Source: Roseimaritima sediminicola (GTDB taxonomy: Bacteria; Planctomycetota; Planctomycetia; Pirellulales; Pirellulaceae). Taken from it: a DNA stretch of 63,923 bases. This document shows positions 48,061 through 58,079 of the stretch, piece after piece. A model generated the notes under the pieces. That model worked only from the letters and a program-made list of their open reading frames with translations. It made no database searches and was not told the origin of the DNA. The stretch spans positions 1-63,923 of the forward strand of contig NZ_WIAD01000033.1 of assembly GCF_009618275.1 (NCBI RefSeq), read 5' to 3'. Position 1 is the stretch's first letter; every line of letters begins with the position of its first letter. A program made the position numbers and the translations under genes.

Positions 48061-50178
48061 TTGGCCAATCTGTCCAATTCGACCAGCTCTCGCCCGTCCG
48101 CTTACCTCGTCATCCGTCAGGGGGGCCGCTGGACCGACGTGCTGCGTCTGATGCCCAGCCGACGGGTTCGCATCGGCCGAGCCAGCACCAGCCAGATCGT
48201 GATCCACAGCGAACGGTGCAGCCGCCAGCACTCCGAGATCTTTCCGGTCCAGGACGGCGAAACCTGGGTCGTGCGCGACTTGAACAGCCGCAACGGCACG
48301 GCGGTCGATGGCCGCAAGATCGACGAAGACCACGTGCTGGCCGAAGGTGAAACGATCGAAGTGGCCGGCTGCCAAATGACCTTTGTCCGCCGCATCGGCG
48401 ACGCCTTCGAAGGCGGCCAGGGGCCGGCCCTCGCGCCGCCGGCCGAACCGGAGAATCAACAAACCACCGGCGGAGGCGAGTCGGCCACGATCACCCATCG
48501 CCGCGACAGCAGCGCCTACCTCCAGCCCCAAGACATCCCTCTGAGCGATCCGCGCCGCGAAGCCCCGCCGCCGGCCGATACGCAGGCCGGACGCGAACTG
48601 TTCCGGTTGTCCTTCGAGCTGGCCCGCTGTGACACGGCCGAAGCCGCCGCGGCCACCGCCCTGCAAGGCATCGTCAAACACCTGGGCGTGGGCAGCGGTG
48701 CCGTCCTGCTCGCCCAACCACCGCGCGGCCGAGCAGCAAAATCCGCTGGAGCGTCGGAGCAGGAGGTTCAAGGGGCGAAGTCGTCGCCGGAGCCGCCGGC
48801 CGGCGAGATCGATGCCTCCACCCTGACCGTGCTGGCCACGCATCAACAGGGCGAACGCTCCTATCACCGGCTGCCCGACCTGCTGGCGGCCACCGTCTTG
48901 AAAGGCAACGAAGCGGTCTTGGCGCGGAACATCCGCGATGATGCTCGCCTGGCCACGCCCGACAGCCGGGGCAACCTCTCGACCAACAGCACCGTGTGCG
49001 CGCCGCTGCGAAAGAAGAATCGTCCGATCGGCGTGCTGCACATTTATTGTCACGACGGACAACGCGACCTAACGCCCGACGACTTGGAGTTCATCGTGGC
49101 CGCCGGCGAAAGCCTCTCGCTGGCCCTGCACAACCTGCAGCGAGAGGAGCACCTCAGCGATACCCTGCAGAAGACTCGCCGCCGCGTCGATCAGTTGCGT
49201 CAGCAATTGGCCGACACCACCAAGATCGTGGGCAAGAGCGATGCGATCCGCCGAGTCAAAGAGACGATTCGCCGGGCGGCTCCGACCGCGGCAACCGTGC
49301 TGGTCCGCGGCGAGAGCGGCACCGGCAAGGAACTGGTCGCCGCCGCGATCCATCAGTACAGCGATCGCGCCGAAGGCCCCTTCGTGTGCCTGAACTGTGC
49401 GGCGCTCTCGCCAACGCTGCTGGAGAGCGAACTGTTCGGCCACGAAAAAGGCGCCTTTACCGGAGCCACCGAGCGGAAAAAGGGCAAGTTCGAAGCGGCC
49501 GACGGCGGCACGTTGATGCTCGATGAAATCGGCGAGATGAATCAGGAGATTCAGGCCAAGTTCCTGCGGGTGCTGGAAGGCCACGCCTTTGAGCGCGTCG
49601 GCGGCAATCAACCGATCAAAGCCGACGTCCGCGTCGTGGCGGCCACCAACCGCGATCTCGAACAAGCCGTCCGCGACGGGCACTTTCGCAGCGACCTGTA
49701 TTTCCGCCTGCACGTGGTCGAAATCCTGATTCCGCCGCTGCGCTCCCGCGAACAGGACATCCTGCTGCTAGCGGAATTCTTCCTGCGGCGGTTCTCCCAG
49801 CAGATGGGCCGCAAGATCGAAGGCTTTAGTGGCGCCGCCAAAAAGCATTTGGCCGGTTACGACTGGCCGGGCAACGTCCGCGAACTGAAGAACGTGATCG
49901 AACGCGCCGTGGTGCTTTCGGCAAAACCGATCGTCGAAGCCGAAGACCTGGTGCTGTCGAATATCCGCCTCGACCCCGCCAGCGGCTCCTCCGGCGGCAC
50001 GGCGGCCGGGGAACCCGAATTAATCTCGCTGGAGGTTCTAGAGAAACGCCACATCGTGGCCGTGCTGACCGCGACCGGCGGCAACAAGAGCCGCGCCTCG
50101 ACGATCCTCGGTATCGAACGCAGCACGCTGGACCGCAAGATCCGCCGCTACGAACTCGACCCCCAGCAGTGGACCTAA
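48061..50178 (+). CDS. FHA-GAF sigma54-dependent activator
   Basis: A 705-aa transcription activator. FHA domain (about 12-90: [30 protein letters not shown]), which in the family binds phosphothreonine; GAF-like sensor (about 180-360); AAA+ domain (about 385-620) with Walker [13 protein letters not shown], the sigma54-contact GAFTGA, and Walker [11 protein letters not shown]-terminal Fis-type helix-turn-helix ([20 protein letters not shown]). It starts with TTG at 48061 ([10 protein letters not shown]) and has no clear Shine-Dalgarno. A family B hairpin begins directly after the stop. FHA suggests that a Ser/Thr kinase controls it. Confidence 0.92.
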   Translation: MANLSNSTSSRPSAYLVIRQGGRWTDVLRLMPSRRVRIGRASTSQIVIHSERCSRQHSEIFPVQDGETWVVRDLNSRNGTAVDGRKIDEDHVLAEGETIEVAGCQMTFVRRIGDAFEGGQGPALAPPAEPENQQTTGGGESATITHRRDSSAYLQPQDIPLSDPRREAPPPADTQAGRELFRLSFELARCDTAEAAAATALQGIVKHLGVGSGAVLLAQPPRGRAAKSAGASEQEVQGAKSSPEPPAGEIDASTLTVLATHQQGERSYHRLPDLLAATVLKGNEAVLARNIRDDARLATPDSRGNLSTNSTVCAPLRKKNRPIGVLHIYCHDGQRDLTPDDLEFIVAAGESLSLALHNLQREEHLSDTLQKTRRRVDQLRQQLADTTKIVGKSDAIRRVKETIRRAAPTAATVLVRGESGTGKELVAAAIHQYSDRAEGPFVCLNCAALSPTLLESELFGHEKGAFTGATERKKGKFEAADGGTLMLDEIGEMNQEIQAKFLRVLEGHAFERVGGNQPIKADVRVVAATNRDLEQAVRDGHFRSDLYFRLHVVEILIPPLRSREQDILLLAEFFLRRFSQQMGRKIEGFSGAAKKHLAGYDWPGNVRELKNVIERAVVLSAKPIVEAEDLVLSNIRLDPASGSSGGTAAGEPELISLEVLEKRHIVAVLTATGGNKSRASTILGIERSTLDRKIRRYELDPQQWT

Positions 50179-50264
50179 GCGGCATAGACTTCCAGCCTGT
50201 GAACAATGTGGCATAGGCTTCCAGCCTGTGAAAACAACAATCACAGGCTGAAAGCTAATGCCGC
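50179..50264. repeat. Three family B hairpins, one inverted, between convergent genes
   Basis: 50179-50202 and 50208-50231 are in plus orientation; 50241-50264 is in minus orientation. The first starts 0 nt after the sigma54 activator stop, and the last starts 1 nt after the stop of the minus-strand CPBP gene, in its sense orientation. The inverted pair may also fold as a longer stem. Confidence 0.85.
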
Positions 50265-50265
50265 G

Positions 50266-50964
50266 CTAACCCAAATAGTTTTTGCTGATCAGGTCCACAA
50301 ACACCAAGGCGTTGGTGGTGACGTGACTGAGCACGCTCCAGCCGATCCGCCGGGTGCTCAGCGCGATCCGCATCCACAACATCCCCAGCAGCAGGGGACC
50401 ACCGACCATGACGTAGGGCCCGTGGTAGGAGCCGCCCTCGGCCCACAGCAGCGGCACGTGCCAGAGGGTAAACAGCCCCACGCCCCACCACGCCAGGCGG
50501 TTGCTGTCGGTGCGTTGGGCCAGGTAGGCTCCGCGCCAGAAGAACTCCTCACAGAAGCCATTGAGGCAGGCCAGCGGCAGGGCCCACAGCAGGGCCGCCG
50601 GAGGCACCGGCCGCGGCCACTGCACCAGCGCCGCGGCGCCCAGTACGAGCGCCAACCCGCCGACGCTCCACGGCACCCAGCGGCGACCGCGCGTCTGAAG
50701 GCTCAAGCGGCTTCGCCACTGTCCGTCGGGCTGAAACCACCAGCCCACCGGCAGGCAAAACCCGAACCAGTACAGCAAGAAGACCGCCAGGATACCGGGA
50801 CCGGGCCCGAGCAGGCGGGTGCAAAGAGGCACCAGAACCGCCATTGCCGCAACCAGCAGAAAGGACGCCGCGACAAGCAGCGTCGCGGAATGACGCCGAC
50901 GCGACAACTGACCGCCGGGCGGACGAGGGCAGCCTTCCGAGGTAGGCTCGCCGGCGCAAGACAT
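50266..50964 (-). CDS. CPBP family intramembrane metalloprotease
   Basis: A 232-aa polytopic membrane protein. Motifs: NGFCEEFFWRGAYLAQ (EExxxR), GLFTLWHVPLLW (FxxxH) and SHVTTNALVF. ATG 50964 (MSCAGEPTSEG) places about 25 residues before the first membrane segment; a start at 51072 would add 36 residues. The family includes Abi-type bacteriocin-immunity and CAAX-like proteases; a substrate cannot be predicted. It is a second CPBP domain in the window. Confidence 0.8.
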   Translation of the reverse strand: MSCAGEPTSEGCPRPPGGQLSRRRHSATLLVAASFLLVAAMAVLVPLCTRLLGPGPGILAVFLLYWFGFCLPVGWWFQPDGQWRSRLSLQTRGRRWVPWSVGGLALVLGAAALVQWPRPVPPAALLWALPLACLNGFCEEFFWRGAYLAQRTDSNRLAWWGVGLFTLWHVPLLWAEGGSYHGPYVMVGGPLLLGMLWMRIALSTRRIGWSVLSHVTTNALVFVDLISKNYLG

Positions 50965-51090
50965 GTCCCGGCTGGACGAAGCGACCCCAGGTATTTCCCC
51001 TGTCACCGGCACCTCCTTGCAAAGGATCGAACCGCTGCCTAACCGATCTCCCACAAGCTTGGCAGACCACAAGTTGACAGTCGCCCAGCT

Positions 51091-51912
51091 TCAGCCCTCA
51101 TGTTCGTCCAGCCAACGCTGCAGCGCTAAACTCCGGTCCCAAAATCTCTGGCTGTCGATATGCCGGACTATCTTGGACTCCAGAAGATCCTGCACAGTAA
51201 ACCCCTTGTTGGTCACGATGCCAGGATCGACGCCAGCCTTCAAATAAATCAGGCACGAACTAGCAGACCCCCAAGCCAACGCTCGGTAGGCGACGGTAAT
51301 CCCTTCATCGCCAACCAGATTTAGGTCCATTCCGTGATCGATCATCCAGTCGAGAACGTGCTTTGGCGGAGCTTCACCAAAAATTCCATATCTATACAAG
51401 AGGGAATTCCCCGCTGCATCCCTTTGGTTGATGTCCTTCGTCTTCTTTACTGCAATATGAAAGTAATCCGCCCGATAACATTTAAGACAGACAATCAACA
51501 AGGAATCGCCGGCACGAACCCTCTGCGGATAACCAACCGTGACGTCCTCGGTCACCCGCAGGTCGGGATCCGCACCGTTTTCCAGCAACCACTTAAAGGC
51601 TTCCAGGTTGTCCGTGAACAACGCCCAGGCCAACACCGAGAACCCGCAGACGCCTTGAGTATTGACATCAAAGCCGCTGTTTACCAACTGAGCGAGTTTC
51701 GCCTGATCCTTTTCCGTGATCGCATCACAGACGGCGCAAGCCCAGTCATCGTCAAAGATGTTTTGCGGCTTCAGCTTCAGCAACTCCCGCACCGGCGTCG
51801 GCCTCCACCGCGGCGGTTCCTCGCCCTGCGCCGCCAGAGATGGAGACAGCATGACTGAGAGCACCCAGACAATCACAGCGAACACACCAACAGATTGCTC
51901 AATACCTCGCAT
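51091..51912 (-). CDS. Exported ankyrin-repeat-like protein
   Basis: A 273-aa protein with a signal peptide (VGVFAVIVWVLSVMLSPSLA). Ankyrin-like units include LAQLVNSGFDVNTQGVCGFS, FKWLLENGADPDLR and VLDWMIDHGMDLNLVGDEG. Base composition is visibly more AT-rich than in neighbours. It lies 17 bp downstream of the giant dockerin/lipase gene and probably shares its transcript. Function unknown, likely protein contacts in the envelope. Confidence 0.75.
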   Translation of the reverse strand: MRGIEQSVGVFAVIVWVLSVMLSPSLAAQGEEPPRWRPTPVRELLKLKPQNIFDDDWACAVCDAITEKDQAKLAQLVNSGFDVNTQGVCGFSVLAWALFTDNLEAFKWLLENGADPDLRVTEDVTVGYPQRVRAGDSLLIVCLKCYRADYFHIAVKKTKDINQRDAAGNSLLYRYGIFGEAPPKHVLDWMIDHGMDLNLVGDEGITVAYRALAWGSASSCLIYLKAGVDPGIVTNKGFTVQDLLESKIVRHIDSQRFWDRSLALQRWLDEHEG

Positions 51913-51929
51913 CACAACACCTCAAAAGA

Positions 51930-54900
51930 CTAGGGCACTTCATCACGATAGGCATCCACACCGCTGTTCTCTAACAGTCCATAGTACACGGACTCCATCC
52001 TATGTGACTCAATCAGCTTCTCCAGTGTCCGCACTCCCAGGAAGAAGGTAACTTCCTCATCAAGAATATCGCCTCCGACCAGCCTCACGACTGCGTTGGC
52101 TTTTTCAAGGTCCATAATAGCCAGCACCGCCACCGACACACTTACCTTATCGGGATCCCTAAGGAATGCGCTCAAACGACTTGCAAACATCCTTTCCAGA
52201 GGACCCAATTGATACAGACCTCGGAGGCGGACACGGTTCCCGGCCGCGTTAGGAAGATAATGTCGCCCCGAAGGAGCGATGAAATCAATACCGTCCTGCA
52301 AATACGTAAGCACATCAGGCGCACTTCTCATCAGTCCGCTCTCCTCTTCCTGCCAGTTGACTGCATAGGCAGTAACAAAGCCCTGCTGGTTTTCGAATCG
52401 ATCCGATGCGCCTTCTACGTAATCGATTCTTTCAACGTAAGACTGAAGCGTTTCTTTCCTCAGCCCTGCAGCATTGAATGTATCCGCATGAATTGCATTT
52501 GTTAGGGCGGCGGCGCTTGCAAGTCCTCCGCCAAGTGAATGGCCAGCAGCGTTCAACCCATTGAAATACTTTAAAGCATGCAAAATATAGGTCATTTTGA
52601 TTGCACCGAAGTACTGGTTACTAAACGCGCCTACCACCTGACTAAGATTCTCCATCCAGTCGGTTTCATCGTCACTTTCGGTGCCCCGAAATGCTAGGGT
52701 GTACTCGCCCGAAACATGATCCAAATAGAAGGCAACCCCCAAGCCAGGAACTGTACGAGACCCTTTACCCGACAACTTGTGCTCTCGAATGAACAGCTGA
52801 TCTAATACATACTCAACGTCCTCATCATCTATATCACTCACATCTCGAGCTAGCCGCTCCAGCAGGTGCTTTAAATCCTCCCGAGTCGACGCGACATGTT
52901 TCAACAGATACGGGGCACTCTCTTTAGCCGCACCAAACTTACCTTCCTTTTCATATACCAATCCCGACGCCAACGCATTTCGGACATGGCGATTATTGTG
53001 CACGAATTCATAGAAAGTTTGCTTTACGCGATCACTAGGATCGGACGATACGCGGTTCACACCCATCCACTTTACGTCGTCAAATTGCTTATCCGGCCCG
53101 ACCCCTATCAACTGGAACTGAAGTCGATCATCGGGCTTTCCGTTCTCGTCGACCGCCTCTTTGGTCAAATGTTCTTCATATAGTTGCTGCAGTTCAATCC
53201 ACAGTCGGATTTCTCCAGTACCGGCGCTGTATCCCAGCTCATCGAGGTTGTAGTCTCCTTCGAATCTAAAAAATATAACGCTTCCGTCTCCGGCCCTATC
53301 TTCCGCTGCTACAGAACCGTTCTTGAGTACTCCGTCCGCACAACGGAGATTAATCTTCCCTGATTCGAACCGCGTGCGAGAAATCTTCAACTTGATATTG
53401 GGATCGTCGACGTCTAGTCCATCTGGAAGGGTGATAACCAAGGGCGTGTAGACCTGGGCTCCCAGGTACAACATCTTTCCGATTGCAAAATTACTGCCTT
53501 CGAGATATTCCTCCCATGCACTGCGTGACGGAAGATCTCCGGCGTTCAAAGCACTGTGTTTCGCCCCTTGGTTGTTGTCGCTGTCGATGTCGGCGTCGAC
53601 GCCCCAGACCATGACGTTGGCGACGCCGCCCCACGGGTGCGTTGCGGCTGGGTGTCCCGGATCTTCGCTCGTTGTTGCATCGTGGTCCAGCCGGACGGAC
53701 GCGCTTCCGGGAGCGATCCCCTCCACCCAAAGGGTCGACTGCCCTTCATAGGGAACCACCTCTACCAACGGCGAAAGCCGGTAGTCGTCGCTGAAGTCTT
53801 GGGTCATATACGAAGGCGTCACCAGGATACGTTTGTCGGGCGAAGCCCACAGCCGGAGACGGTTGGTTGGATAATGAAGCTGAAGCTCGCCCGGGTGCTG
53901 CTCCAAGGCTTCTTGCATCTCGGCGTTCATCAACTGCGTCAGGTCTAGTTCGACGAGATCCCCGTCTCGTTCCACGATGTCGTCCAACAAGTCTGGCATG
54001 CCATCGCGGTCGTCGTCGTTGTCGTTACGCACCACGTCCAGGTGCAAGATGACGTATTGCACGCTGCCCCGATCGTCATCCTGCACCCGGACCGTGACCG
54101 GTGCGTTCGTCTCTAGCCCCTCCGGTAAAACCACCTCCTGAGTTGCCCGGTAATACGCAAAGAGGTGATGCGCGTCCATGAGCCCACCGTGAAACGGAAC
54201 TTCGACAGGCTCCAAACGGACCGGGGGCAGTTGCGTCCCGCCCCAGGTCACTATTAATGTGTGCTGATCGTTCGCAATATCCCCATAAAACAGGTCGAAT
54301 GTGGCAGTGGTCTGCCCCTCTTCGTTCCTGCCCAACTCAAACGTCGGGGGCAACTCCCACACCGGATCGATATTTTCGATCGTGATGCTCGACTCGGTTA
54401 CCTCGCCAGCGACGATACAAGACACCGCCAAGGTATTGCTGCTCTGCCCATCACCCGGCGAGGCTCCGTCGTCGGGAATGTGATATCGAACGCGGAATTC
54501 ATCCCCCAACGTCCCCCGCATCGTCACCTCGGTTCTTTCGTTCGGCGTTATTTCCCCGTCGTAGTTGATATCAAGGGTAACGATCACCGGCCCGGGCGCC
54601 TGCAGCAGGCCGCCGTTTCGAGGACCCTCGACTCGCCCCCAGATCACCAGCGTATCGCCTTCGCGCAGCACGGTCACCTCTTCGCCCTCAACCGACTCCT
54701 CCGAAAGGTTCTCTGACAGCAACTTGAACTCGGCCAACCTAAAGTTGGTGGCTCCTTCCGCTTCGTTGCTCGTTTCCACCTCCGGTGACACATCCGGAGC
54801 GGCGGTCGGCGGATCACTGCCCATCACGTCGGGGTCGGCTTCACCGGGACCGGCAGGTGCGGCCGGCGGATTCTCGACGCCGGGTGGTCCCGGCGGTGCC

Positions 54901-56036
54901 GGGGTGGTGATCAAGGTCTGCTCGTCCGCTGGCAGCTCGGACTCATCCGGCCAATCGAGGTCGGGTCCTTCGGCCGTGGGTGGTGAACCCGGTTCCCCGG
55001 GCGCCTCGGGCTGCGGCTCAGGCGGTCCCGCAATCGGATCGGTCGGTCCCGGCAACTGCCCCCCTGGCGTCTCAGGTTCGGTCGTCGGCCCCATGCCCTC
55101 CGTGCCCGGTTCTACCTCCGAGCCCGGTTCTCCCAGCTCCGGTTCTGGCTCCGAGCCCGATTCTCCCAGCTCCGGTTCGGGCTCCAAGCCCGGTTCTCCC
55201 AGCTCCGGTTCTACCTTCGAGCCCGGTTCTACCTCCGAGCCCGGTTCTTCAAGCCCCGGTTCTTCAAGCCCCGGTTCTTCAAGCCCCGGTTCTTCAAGCC
55301 CCGGTTCTTCAAGCCCCGGTTCTTCAAGCTCTGATTCAGGACCTAGCTCTTCATTTTCACTACGGCAACCGTAAACCAGTTTCCATTCGGTGACGCGGTT
55401 CCCGTCGTCGCCTTGCTGCTCGAGCCGCAGCGCATCGTCGGGATCGACCGGCTGTTCGTGCTCGGCGCCCAGCCCACCGTCATGAGCTCGAAGATCGATC
55501 CAGCGGTAGTCCGATCCGTCACAGCTGTCGTCCGGATTCATGCTGCCGTCCGGATCCATGCTGTCGACTGGATTCATGCTGTCGTCCAGCATCCACTGAG
55601 GCTCGACGTGCGCCGCGGTGCCGTCATCCGGTGTTTGTTGAAGTTGGTCGACGACCGCGGCAAAGTCGGCGGTGTCGATGTTGTCATCATGATTCAGATC
55701 CGCCTCGGGCAGGAGGCTTGCATCGACACCATCGTTGATGGCGTTGACCATCGTCAGGGCATCGAGCGGATCCAGGTAGCCATCACCGTTGATATCCGGC
55801 GAGGCGATCTCACCGGCGACGGTGATGCCGCCGGTGTACTGCAGGGGCGGTTCCGCAGAGGTGTCGGCGGCGAGCAACTCTCGAGGCTGTAAACGTTCGA
55901 CTCGCAGGCTTCGTTTCGCCGTCGACTCCGGCATTCGGGAACTGGGTGCTCGCGATTGCCGCTCCCGGGCCGTTCGCTCTTTGAGTCCTCGCAGCGAGAG
56001 TGCTACACGCTTCCAAGTCGCAGGCGAACGCTTCAT
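51930..56036 (-). CDS. Giant dockerin / lipase class 3 surface protein
   Basis: A 1368-aa protein. The N-terminus LRVERLQPRELLAADTS resembles the LEPR-type start of planctomycete surface proteins. Two dockerin/EF-hand-like calcium repeats follow (DINGDGYLDPLDALTMVNAI; DLNHDDNIDTADFAAV). Residues about 230-420 are low-complexity, Pro/Glu/Gly/Ser-rich with LEEPG repeats. The middle is beta-rich. The last third contains a lipase class 3-like domain: YTLAFRGTESDDETDW and NAAGHSLGGGLASAAALTNA with the nucleophile elbow GHSLGG. The lipase end and the ankyrin gene downstream are AT-richer than the N-terminal half. An esterase role is possible but unproven. Confidence 0.8.
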   Translation of the reverse strand: MKRSPATWKRVALSLRGLKERTARERQSRAPSSRMPESTAKRSLRVERLQPRELLAADTSAEPPLQYTGGITVAGEIASPDINGDGYLDPLDALTMVNAINDGVDASLLPEADLNHDDNIDTADFAAVVDQLQQTPDDGTAAHVEPQWMLDDSMNPVDSMDPDGSMNPDDSCDGSDYRWIDLRAHDGGLGAEHEQPVDPDDALRLEQQGDDGNRVTEWKLVYGCRSENEELGPESELEEPGLEEPGLEEPGLEEPGLEEPGLEEPGSEVEPGSKVEPELGEPGLEPEPELGESGSEPEPELGEPGSEVEPGTEGMGPTTEPETPGGQLPGPTDPIAGPPEPQPEAPGEPGSPPTAEGPDLDWPDESELPADEQTLITTPAPPGPPGVENPPAAPAGPGEADPDVMGSDPPTAAPDVSPEVETSNEAEGATNFRLAEFKLLSENLSEESVEGEEVTVLREGDTLVIWGRVEGPRNGGLLQAPGPVIVTLDINYDGEITPNERTEVTMRGTLGDEFRVRYHIPDDGASPGDGQSSNTLAVSCIVAGEVTESSITIENIDPVWELPPTFELGRNEEGQTTATFDLFYGDIANDQHTLIVTWGGTQLPPVRLEPVEVPFHGGLMDAHHLFAYYRATQEVVLPEGLETNAPVTVRVQDDDRGSVQYVILHLDVVRNDNDDDRDGMPDLLDDIVERDGDLVELDLTQLMNAEMQEALEQHPGELQLHYPTNRLRLWASPDKRILVTPSYMTQDFSDDYRLSPLVEVVPYEGQSTLWVEGIAPGSASVRLDHDATTSEDPGHPAATHPWGGVANVMVWGVDADIDSDNNQGAKHSALNAGDLPSRSAWEEYLEGSNFAIGKMLYLGAQVYTPLVITLPDGLDVDDPNIKLKISRTRFESGKINLRCADGVLKNGSVAAEDRAGDGSVIFFRFEGDYNLDELGYSAGTGEIRLWIELQQLYEEHLTKEAVDENGKPDDRLQFQLIGVGPDKQFDDVKWMGVNRVSSDPSDRVKQTFYEFVHNNRHVRNALASGLVYEKEGKFGAAKESAPYLLKHVASTREDLKHLLERLARDVSDIDDEDVEYVLDQLFIREHKLSGKGSRTVPGLGVAFYLDHVSGEYTLAFRGTESDDETDWMENLSQVVGAFSNQYFGAIKMTYILHALKYFNGLNAAGHSLGGGLASAAALTNAIHADTFNAAGLRKETLQSYVERIDYVEGASDRFENQQGFVTAYAVNWQEEESGLMRSAPDVLTYLQDGIDFIAPSGRHYLPNAAGNRVRLRGLYQLGPLERMFASRLSAFLRDPDKVSVSVAVLAIMDLEKANAVVRLVGGDILDEEVTFFLGVRTLEKLIESHRMESVYYGLLENSGVDAYRDEVP
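55247..55330 (-). repeat. 15-bp tandem repeat inside the surface protein gene
   Basis: Five or more copies of a 15-bp unit containing CCCCGGTTCTTCAAG, encoding LEEPG pentapeptides. Related degenerate units extend to about 55120. Confidence 0.85.
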
Positions 56037-56191
56037 GACATGCCCCTTTTGGAGAAAAGATCTGCCCTGAGGGACCGCTACCCCCCATAGCTCGAAATGT
56101 AGCGGTCAAGCCCCCCGCGTCAAGAAAATTATGGTTTTATTTCCGTGAAACTCAAAATCGTTCCGCGCGCTTTTTCATTCCGCCGGCGTTT

Positions 56192-57847
56192 TCAGCCTTC
56201 CGGTTCCGTGTCCCGGCTCATGGTCTCGGCAAGCGCGGGATCGTCCGATGGCGGCTTCGCGGCGGCGGCGGCGACACGTTGCCGCGTCTCTTCTTGCTGA
56301 TACCGTTTCGCCAGGACGGTCAGGGCCGCGAACCACGCCGTGCCCAACAACAACGGAGCGAACACGGGAAAGCGTAGCGACACCAGTGCAACGATTTGAA
56401 ACACCACGCCCATCAGAATCGAGCCGCCCCACACGTGACCGCTCATCGCCAAAAACCCAAACCCGCTGAGCGCTGCGGCGACCGGAAACAAGGCTTCGCC
56501 CGGCAAGCCACCGAGGACATACATCGCGTTCATCACGCCCAGCGTTACCAGGTACCCGATCCAGATCGACCACACCGGTCGCTCGGCCACACTGTGAGGG
56601 CTCATCACTCCGCCGCGATAATGGTAGATCAACGCCAGGAGCCCGGCGAACATTCCGGCTCGCGGCAACCAGTGGGCAACCGGCCGGGGCAGGCCCCACA
56701 GGTCCAACCCAAAGATCAAACTGTGGGCGGCCAGGATCACGCATCCCATCCAAAACAGCGCTCGCCCCCAGTTGCGAAAGTGTTCTTGGTGTTGATCGCG
56801 AGAGAGCGCACGGGTCACGCGGTGCAGCAGCGACGAGTGGCCGCTGGAAACGCGCTGGCCTTGCAAGAAGCGGTCCAGCACTTCGGCAAGGGCGGCGGCC
56901 GAGGCGTAACGGGCTTCGGGTTTGTCTTCCAAACAGCGCAGACAGATGTGTTCCAGATCGACAGGGATATCGGCACATAACTGCCGCGGTGGAAGCACGT
57001 CGCAGGTCAGCACTCGATGCAGGATTTCTCCTGGCGAACTGCCCTGATGCGGCGGGCATCCGGTCAACAGCGTGTAGAGGATCGCCCCGAGCGCGTAGAT
57101 GTCGGTGGCCGGACCGGTGTCGGTGCGGCCGGCCGCTTGCTCGGGACTCATGTACGCCGGCGTGCCCAGGACTTGCCCGGTGCGCGTCAGCAGGGTGCCG
57201 TCCTGATGCCACTTGGCGAGCCCAAAATCCGTGATCAAGGGACGGCCTTCGCCGTCGAGCAGGATGTTGTCGGGTTTGAGATCGCGGTGCACGATGCCCT
57301 GCCGATGTGCGTAGGCGATCGCCATCGCGATGTCGCGCACCAAGTGGGCCGCGCGGCGATCGTCCCCGCAGCGCTCGTCGGCCACCTGCTGCAGGGTCGG
57401 CCCATCGACCAGAGCCATCGAGAAATAGGCGTGCCCCTGCCAGGTGCCGATGTCGTAGATCGGCACGATCCCGGGATGGTTCATCCGCGCGGCCGCTTCG
57501 GCTTCGATCCGAAACCGCCGCCGCTGTTCGCCCGAAGCCAACACGCCGCTGCTGATCAGCTTGACCGCGACGCGGCGCTGCAGACCATGCTGGCGAGCTT
57601 GATAGACGACGCCCATCCCGCCGCGGGCGATCCGGCGTTCCAGGTAGTAATCTCCGATCTGCGTCCCGCTCAGATCCACCTCGGCCGCTTCGCTGGCATC
57701 CATCCAGTGATGGTTCTCGAAGAAATCGCGCAGCTCTTCTTCGTGCTCCGGGTGCCGCGCCAGGTACTCCTCCGGCACTGGCCGCTCACCGGCCTCGAGC
57801 CGCTGGAGGTAGTCGGCCATGATGGAATCCAAGGAAGTCATCGACAT
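56192..57847 (-). CDS. Membrane Ser/Thr protein kinase
   Basis: A 551-aa kinase. The kinase domain (about 66-330) has GGMGVVYQARQ, catalytic HRDLKPDNIL, TDFGLAKW, GTPAYMSPEQAAGR, with the invariant VAVKLI Lys. Residues about 355-515 hold five to six membrane segments. The N-terminal 60 residues include ADYLQRLEAGERPVPEEYLA and HPEHEEELRDFFENHHWM, seen in planctomycete kinases. It sits 155 bp from the giant surface protein gene. Targets unknown; FHA proteins such as the one at 48061 are natural candidates. Confidence 0.9.
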   Translation of the reverse strand: MSMTSLDSIMADYLQRLEAGERPVPEEYLARHPEHEEELRDFFENHHWMDASEAAEVDLSGTQIGDYYLERRIARGGMGVVYQARQHGLQRRVAVKLISSGVLASGEQRRRFRIEAEAAARMNHPGIVPIYDIGTWQGHAYFSMALVDGPTLQQVADERCGDDRRAAHLVRDIAMAIAYAHRQGIVHRDLKPDNILLDGEGRPLITDFGLAKWHQDGTLLTRTGQVLGTPAYMSPEQAAGRTDTGPATDIYALGAILYTLLTGCPPHQGSSPGEILHRVLTCDVLPPRQLCADIPVDLEHICLRCLEDKPEARYASAAALAEVLDRFLQGQRVSSGHSSLLHRVTRALSRDQHQEHFRNWGRALFWMGCVILAAHSLIFGLDLWGLPRPVAHWLPRAGMFAGLLALIYHYRGGVMSPHSVAERPVWSIWIGYLVTLGVMNAMYVLGGLPGEALFPVAAALSGFGFLAMSGHVWGGSILMGVVFQIVALVSLRFPVFAPLLLGTAWFAALTVLAKRYQQEETRQRVAAAAAKPPSDDPALAETMSRDTEPEG

Positions 57848-58079
57848 ACGGCTGCGTAAAGTCCGGCTTGAAGAAAAGGAACGCGGGAAAAAGAAAACGG
57901 CTCGGAGGACAGCGTTCCGGTCTATTCTAGAAGCAATCGCAGCGGGATTTAACTGAACAGACCGCCGGGGGGCAAAGGCAAACTTTTCTTTATCGCAGCG
58001 CAGCGATTTCGCTGCGGCGGGCTCTGGTCCCTATCGGGCGGACAACAAGGGGCACACCTCATTCGAAATGATTCGATAA

